From the NCBI RefSeq assembly GCF_024198235.1, contig NZ_JAKCFB010000003.1, positions 248,001 to 312,000 of the forward strand: 64,000 nt of DNA. Reading direction: 5' to 3'. Made by a program: the position numbers and the translations under genes. Below are positions 60,049-64,000 of the stretch, one piece after another. Every line of letters begins with the position of its first letter. Positions within the stretch are counted from its first letter, which is position 1. This DNA comes from Myxococcus dinghuensis (lineage in GTDB: Bacteria > Myxococcota > Myxococcia > Myxococcales > Myxococcaceae). The notes under the pieces were generated by a model, which was not told the DNA's origin, did not search any database, and worked only from the letters and a program-made list of their open reading frames with translations.

Positions 60049-60612
60049 TCAGCGCGTCGCGGTGAAGCCCCGCTCGACGGAGCACCGGGGCTGTCCCTCC
60101 ACGGTGTCCTCGTGGGTGACGCGGAAGGTCCCCGAGAAGGTCACCTGCTCGTCCGCCCGCGTCGGGTCCTGGGAGAAGTCCCCCTCGAACACATAGCGCA
60201 GGAAGAACGGTGACTCCTCGCGCCCCCACCGTTGCGCGCGACCGGTGAGGTCGAGCGACATCACCCCACCCCCGAAGTAGATTCCCGTCAGGTCGAAGGA
60301 CTCGCCCTCGAGCGTCGCGGTGACCTCGACCCCGTCCGATGGACGCGAGAGCACCAGTGTCTTGCCTTGCGGCAGTGACACCCCGGACGCGGCGCAGTCG
60401 GCCCCCAGGGAGGACGCGTCGTCGAACCGCAGGACGTACGTGCCCTGGATCTCCCCTCCGCGCCCCTGGGTGGGCGACGAATCGCCACCGCCGCAGCCCG
60501 GATTGCCCATGCCACTGCCCATGGTCAGCACCGCGCACACCACCACCAGCGGAAGACGCAGCGCCTTCACCACCGGACGCCAGCCGTGGCCCCGGAACGT
60601 CGTGTCATGCAT
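60049..60612 (-). CDS. Putative lipoprotein
   Basis: A 187-residue exported protein. After a basic N-terminus, a hydrophobic run (VVKALRLPLVVVCAVLTMGS) leads to NPGCGGGDSS, a plausible lipidation site. The mature part is beta-rich (TYVLRFDD, KTLVLSRPSDGVEVTATLEG, FFLRYVFEGDFS), suggesting a small lipocalin- or jelly-roll-like domain. The ATG at 60612 has GGGAG 6 nt upstream. It is divergent from the M50 protease gene. No family was recognised. Confidence 0.68.
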   Translation of the reverse strand: MHDTTFRGHGWRPVVKALRLPLVVVCAVLTMGSGMGNPGCGGGDSSPTQGRGGEIQGTYVLRFDDASSLGADCAASGVSLPQGKTLVLSRPSDGVEVTATLEGESFDLTGIYFGGGVMSLDLTGRAQRWGREESPFFLRYVFEGDFSQDPTRADEQVTFSGTFRVTHEDTVEGQPRCSVERGFTATR

Positions 60613-60799
60613 GTCGGACTCCCCCGTCTCGGATTCTTCGCCTGCCCCGGCCCCTGGCCAGGACGAAGCGGTGAGGATACTCCGACCCACGCCTCCGGAG
60701 GAGGTGGTCCCCGCGCCCCCAGCCGCGCCTCACCCCACGGGGCGACGCGGAGCGGTTGGCCGCGCGAAAGCAGGGGCCGGGCGTTACCATGGGGCCCTC

Positions 60800-61939
60800 A
60801 TGAGGCCGCACTTCCACGTGGCCGGCTTCCCGGTCCGGGTCCACCCGTTGTTCTTCCTCACCACGCTGGCCGCGGGGTGGGGCTTCGCGCGCGACCCGGC
60901 GCTGCTGGCGCTGTGGATGGCCGTGGCGTTCGCGGCCGTGCTCATCCACGAGCTGGGCCACGCGCTCGCCTTCCGGCGCTTCGGCTGCGCGGCGCGCATC
61001 GACCTGCATGGCATGGGCGGCACGGCCCATGGCGAGGACACGGGCCGGCTGACGCACCTGCAGTCCGCGTGGGTGTCCTTCTCCGGCCCGGGTGCCGGAT
61101 TCCTCGTCGGCGGGCTGGTGTGGGCCGCCACGCGGCTGGCCCCGCCCGGCGCGCTGGACGGCCGCGTGGGTCAGGTCGTCGGCATGTGGCTCTGGGTCAA
61201 CGTCGGCTGGGGCCTGTTCAACCTGCTGCCCTTCCAGCCCCTGGACGGAGGCCACCTGCTGGCCTCGCTGGTCCGGGCCTGGAGGGGCTACCGCTACGAG
61301 CGGCACCTGCACGTCGTGGGCATCGCCACCGCGGCCCTGGTGGCGGGCTACAGCGTCTGGAGCGGCCAGATATGGCTCGGCCTGCTCGCGCTCACCATCG
61401 GGGTGATGAACTTCGAGCAGCTACGCCGGCTCCCCCGGCCCGCCCCCGTGTCCGCGGCGGCGCCCCGGAGCGTGCGCATCCGTCGCCGCTCGACGGCCGG
61501 CGCCGTCACCCTGGACGAGCTGCTCGGACGCGCGCCCGTGGCGCCCACGCCGCCGGAGTCCTCGCCCGCACCCGCGCAAGCCGAGGCACCCCAGGTCGTG
61601 CAGGAGACCCGGGACCTCGAGCCCCCTCACGACCCCGCCGTGGTGGGACGCCTGCTGCTCGACAGCGGCCTGTCCACGCTCGCGGTCCGCCCCCTCCAGG
61701 AGGCCTTCGCCCGGGCGCCCTCTCCGGGCACGGCGCACGCGCTCGTCCTCGCCCTGCTGGAGGCCGGGCGCACCGCGGAGCTGGCGGCGCTCCTGTCGGG
61801 CCCCCGCGCCGCGCACCTCGAGGAGGAGGCCCTGGAGGCCATCGCCGCGAGGGCCCGGACCACCGGCGAGCGCTCGCTGGCGGACCGCGTCACCGCCTTG
61901 CGACACGCTCGCGCTCCTAAGTCGGATGAGCGAGGCTGA
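60800..61939 (+). CDS. M50-family (site-2-protease-like) membrane metalloprotease
   Basis: A 379-residue protein. The N-terminal membrane domain holds the zinc motif H50-E-L-G-H54 in VLIHELGHALAFRRFG. The second metal motif is LLPFQPLDGGHLL (near 140-150). About five or six hydrophobic segments are seen. The C-terminal 170 residues are a Pro/Ala-rich linker and an alpha-helical, TPR-like region (LLLDSGLSTLAVRPLQEAF). S2P proteases cut substrates inside the membrane, often anti-sigma factors; none is encoded next to it. The start is the ATG directly before RPHFHVAGFPV. Confidence 0.86.
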   Translation: MRPHFHVAGFPVRVHPLFFLTTLAAGWGFARDPALLALWMAVAFAAVLIHELGHALAFRRFGCAARIDLHGMGGTAHGEDTGRLTHLQSAWVSFSGPGAGFLVGGLVWAATRLAPPGALDGRVGQVVGMWLWVNVGWGLFNLLPFQPLDGGHLLASLVRAWRGYRYERHLHVVGIATAALVAGYSVWSGQIWLGLLALTIGVMNFEQLRRLPRPAPVSAAAPRSVRIRRRSTAGAVTLDELLGRAPVAPTPPESSPAPAQAEAPQVVQETRDLEPPHDPAVVGRLLLDSGLSTLAVRPLQEAFARAPSPGTAHALVLALLEAGRTAELAALLSGPRAAHLEEEALEAIAARARTTGERSLADRVTALRHARAPKSDERG

Positions 61940-62062
61940 TTGCCGCGCCGCGCCACCCGCGCCTCATTGGCTGATGGGTTACCCAGGGGTCGTGTTCGAC
62001 TTGAGAAATGGGGGCGCATCCGGGTTATAGGGGCGTCCCCTCCAGCCCGAGGAAGCCCGCGC

Positions 62063-63070
62063 GTGTCTCGACCCCGCCTCATCAAAGAATCGTCCGCGCC
62101 GCTCCCACTCGACAGGGAGCTGCTGGTCCGCATCCACGACCTGATGGTCAAAACGCGCACCCTCGAGGAGCGCCTCATCCAGATGTACAAGCAGGGCCAC
62201 GGCTACTTCTGGATCGGCGGTCCCGGCGAGGAGGCGTTCAACGTCCCGCTCGGCCTGCTGATGAAGAAGGGCCAGGGTCCGGAATACGACTATCTGCACG
62301 CCCACTACCGCCAGTCCGGCACGCTGCTCGCCCTGGGTGAGGAGCCCATCGGCGCGCTGCGGCAGATGAAGAACACCGCGACGGACCCCTACTCCGGCGG
62401 CCGCAACTTCGCGGGCCACTTCTCGCTGCGCAAGTACAACGTGGCGCCGGTGAGCTCGCCCATCGAGGTGCAGTACGCCATCGCGCCGGGCACGGCCATG
62501 GTGCAGAAGCGCGTGGGCGGCGACGGCATCACCATCGTCACCGGCGGCGACGCGGGCACGGCCGAGGGCGACTTCGCCTCGTGCCTGGTGTGGTCGAGCC
62601 GCCCCGCCAACCCGCTGCCCATCCTCATCATCGTCACCAACAACAAGTGGGGCATCTCCACGGCGGGTGACGGCCAGCACGGCGAGACGCGCGTGAGCGA
62701 CCGCGGCAAGGCCTTCAACATCCAGTCGAAGACCATCGACGGCAACGACCCGGTGGTGGCGTACCAGGAGCTGAAGGAGGCCATGGAGTACGTGCGCAAG
62801 GAGCGCAAGCCCTTCCTCCTGGAGGCCATGGTGTCGCGCCTGTACGGCCACTCCTCCGCGTCCGGCGCGAACTACGTGTCGGAAGAGGTGGACTGCCTGA
62901 AGAACTTCGAGGCGCGGCTGGAGCAGGAGGGCGTCCTGACGCGGCAGCAGATGGACGACCTGCGCAACCGCTACACGGAGGAGATGGCCGCCGCCGCCCG
63001 CACCGCGCGCGACGAGCCGTTGCCCGACCCGGAAAGCATCTGGAAGCACATCTTCGCGGAGGACAAGTAA
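62063..63070 (+). CDS. 2-oxoacid dehydrogenase E1 component, alpha subunit
   Basis: A 335-residue thiamine-diphosphate enzyme subunit. It decarboxylates a 2-oxoacid, probably branched-chain 2-oxoisovalerate, for transfer to lipoyl-E2. The TPP-binding motif spans GGDAGTAEGDF to NNKWGIS. MVKTRTLEERLIQMYKQG and YGHSSASG are family landmarks. The GTG at 62063 is chosen because GAGGAA lies 8 nt upstream; no suitable ATG exists nearby. The beta subunit gene starts 3 bp after the stop. In Myxococcus the esg locus encodes a branched-chain E1 pair needed for E-signalling; whether this is that locus cannot be decided here. Confidence 0.88.
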   Translation: MSRPRLIKESSAPLPLDRELLVRIHDLMVKTRTLEERLIQMYKQGHGYFWIGGPGEEAFNVPLGLLMKKGQGPEYDYLHAHYRQSGTLLALGEEPIGALRQMKNTATDPYSGGRNFAGHFSLRKYNVAPVSSPIEVQYAIAPGTAMVQKRVGGDGITIVTGGDAGTAEGDFASCLVWSSRPANPLPILIIVTNNKWGISTAGDGQHGETRVSDRGKAFNIQSKTIDGNDPVVAYQELKEAMEYVRKERKPFLLEAMVSRLYGHSSASGANYVSEEVDCLKNFEARLEQEGVLTRQQMDDLRNRYTEEMAAAARTARDEPLPDPESIWKHIFAEDK

Positions 63071-63073
63071 CCC

Positions 63074-64000
63074 ATGGCCAACATGGCACAGGCCATTCGC
63101 ATGGCCCTCCACTACGCCGAGGAGAACCTCGGTGTGACGGACATCTTCGGCGAGGACGTGGGCGCGCCGCTGGGCGGCGTCTTCACCTGCACGCAGGGCC
63201 TGAAGACGACGTGGAACTCGCCGCTCGACGAGCGCGGCATCATCGGCGCGGCCATGGGCATCGCCATGGGTGGCGGGCGTCCGGTCGCGGAGATCCAGTT
63301 CTGCGACTACGTCTACAACACCATCGACCTGCTCAAGCTGGCGGGCAACACCTGCTGGTCGAGCAACGGCGACTGGAACCTGCCCATGGTGGTGCGCACG
63401 CCGGTGGGCAGCGGCATCCGCGGGTCCATCTACCACTCGCACTCGTTCGACGCGACGATGACGCACATCCCCGGCTGGAAGGTGGTCATGCCCTCCACGC
63501 CGCTGGACGCGTACGGCCTGCTCATCTCCGCCTGCAAGGAGCAGAACCCGGTGATGTTCCTGGAGCCCAAGGCGCTGCTGCGCGTGAAGGGCGAGGAGCG
63601 CATCCCGGGTGAGCCGGACGACGACCGCGCGCTGTCGAAGCTCATCGACGCGCCGCTGGGCGACCGCTCCCAGTGGGTGCCGCAGTGGCCCCAGCTGGAG
63701 GCGTACGCGGTGCCCATCGGCAAGGGCAAGCTCGTGCGCGAGGGCACCCAGGTGACGGTGGTCAGCTACGGCCGCACCCTGCCCCTGTGCGCGCGCGCCG
63801 CCGCCACGCTCGCCGACGAGGGCCTCAGCGTGGAGGTCATCGACCTGCGCTCGCTGTGGCCGTACGACTGGGAGATGATCAAGGCCTCCGTCCAGAAGAC
63901 GGGCCGCGTGCTCTTCGTCAACGAGGACACGGAGGTCACCAACTTCGGTGAGCACCTGATGCGGCGCACGGTGGAGGAGCTGTTCTACTCCCTGCTCGCC
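63074..64000 (+). CDS. 2-oxoacid dehydrogenase E1 component, beta subunit (cut by window edge)
   Basis: The first 309 residues of the E1 beta subunit; the frame continues past the right edge. Typical features: FGEDVGAPLGGVF, NSPLDERGIIGAAMGIAMGG, EIQFCDYVYNTIDL, then PGWKVVMPSTPLDAYGLL and a C-terminal domain beginning VTVVSYGRTLPLCARAA. It pairs with the alpha subunit encoded immediately upstream (3-bp gap). A complete beta subunit is usually 320-350 residues, so little is missing. Confidence 0.9.
   Translation, partial: MANMAQAIRMALHYAEENLGVTDIFGEDVGAPLGGVFTCTQGLKTTWNSPLDERGIIGAAMGIAMGGGRPVAEIQFCDYVYNTIDLLKLAGNTCWSSNGDWNLPMVVRTPVGSGIRGSIYHSHSFDATMTHIPGWKVVMPSTPLDAYGLLISACKEQNPVMFLEPKALLRVKGEERIPGEPDDDRALSKLIDAPLGDRSQWVPQWPQLEAYAVPIGKGKLVREGTQVTVVSYGRTLPLCARAAATLADEGLSVEVIDLRSLWPYDWEMIKASVQKTGRVLFVNEDTEVTNFGEHLMRRTVEELFYSLLA

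Noticed and set aside
1..64000. CRISPR arrays, rRNA, tRNA, insertion sequences, integration sites
   Set aside because: I looked for direct-repeat arrays, transposase motifs with flanking inverted repeats, and RNA gene signatures and saw none that could be supported.

Overview
The window is about 70% GC by eye and carries large serine/threonine-histidine kinase hybrids, many small lipoproteins, a reducing polyketide synthase and dense two-strand coding. This fits a myxobacterium, most likely Cystobacterineae (Myxococcus/Corallococcus-like). That assignment is inferred from gene content and style. No rRNA, tRNA, CRISPR array or insertion sequence was seen.

Region 1 (1-9392): a truncated di-heme cytochrome c resembling the rubber oxygenase RoxA, then an SbcD/SbcC-like (YhaO/YhaN-type) nuclease-ATPase pair. 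Next comes a quorum-sensing-like unit: a LuxR-family regulator, a DUF3892 protein, a heme-oxygenase-fold di-iron oxidase and a LuxI/FeeM-type N-acyltransferase. Four copies of one 16-bp palindrome, TACCWCC-N2-GGWGGTA, lie 68-115 bp upstream of the starts of sbcD, luxR, the DUF3892 gene and the acyltransferase. They look like the operators of a small regulon that includes the DNA repair genes.

Region 2 (9535-14606): five closely packed genes on the + strand. They encode a sigma factor, a small helical regulator, an ImmA/IrrE metallopeptidase, a NurA-like protein and a HerA-type ATPase. The layout looks like a DNA-processing or genome-defence cassette with its own sigma/protease switch.

Region 3 (14643-33196): small secreted proteins, an ADOP/MacB-like permease, a sulfatase and a glutathione-independent formaldehyde dehydrogenase. 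They are followed by a TetR - fatty-acid desaturase - RetSat/CrtI-like oxidoreductase - polyketide synthase cluster. The synthase has an unusual N-terminal hotdog thioesterase domain, then KS-AT-DH-ER-KR-ACP and no release domain. An esterase lipoprotein converges on it.

Region 4 (33481-48443): small Cys-containing secreted proteins, a FUSC membrane protein, a MraY-like transferase and a methyltransferase preceded by a 39-nt palindrome. Then comes a Wadjet-type jetABC operon with no jetD, followed by an endonuclease/phosphatase-family lipoprotein, a YceI protein and an ATP-grasp ligase.

Region 5 (48460-64000): a tandem-cyclase/AAA/TPR protein with the architecture of soluble adenylyl cyclase, a LOG-family protein, a Cys-rich protein, a 1903-residue Ser/Thr kinase-AAA-GAF-histidine kinase, a lipoprotein and an M50 protease. 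The window ends with E1 alpha and a truncated E1 beta of a 2-oxoacid dehydrogenase.
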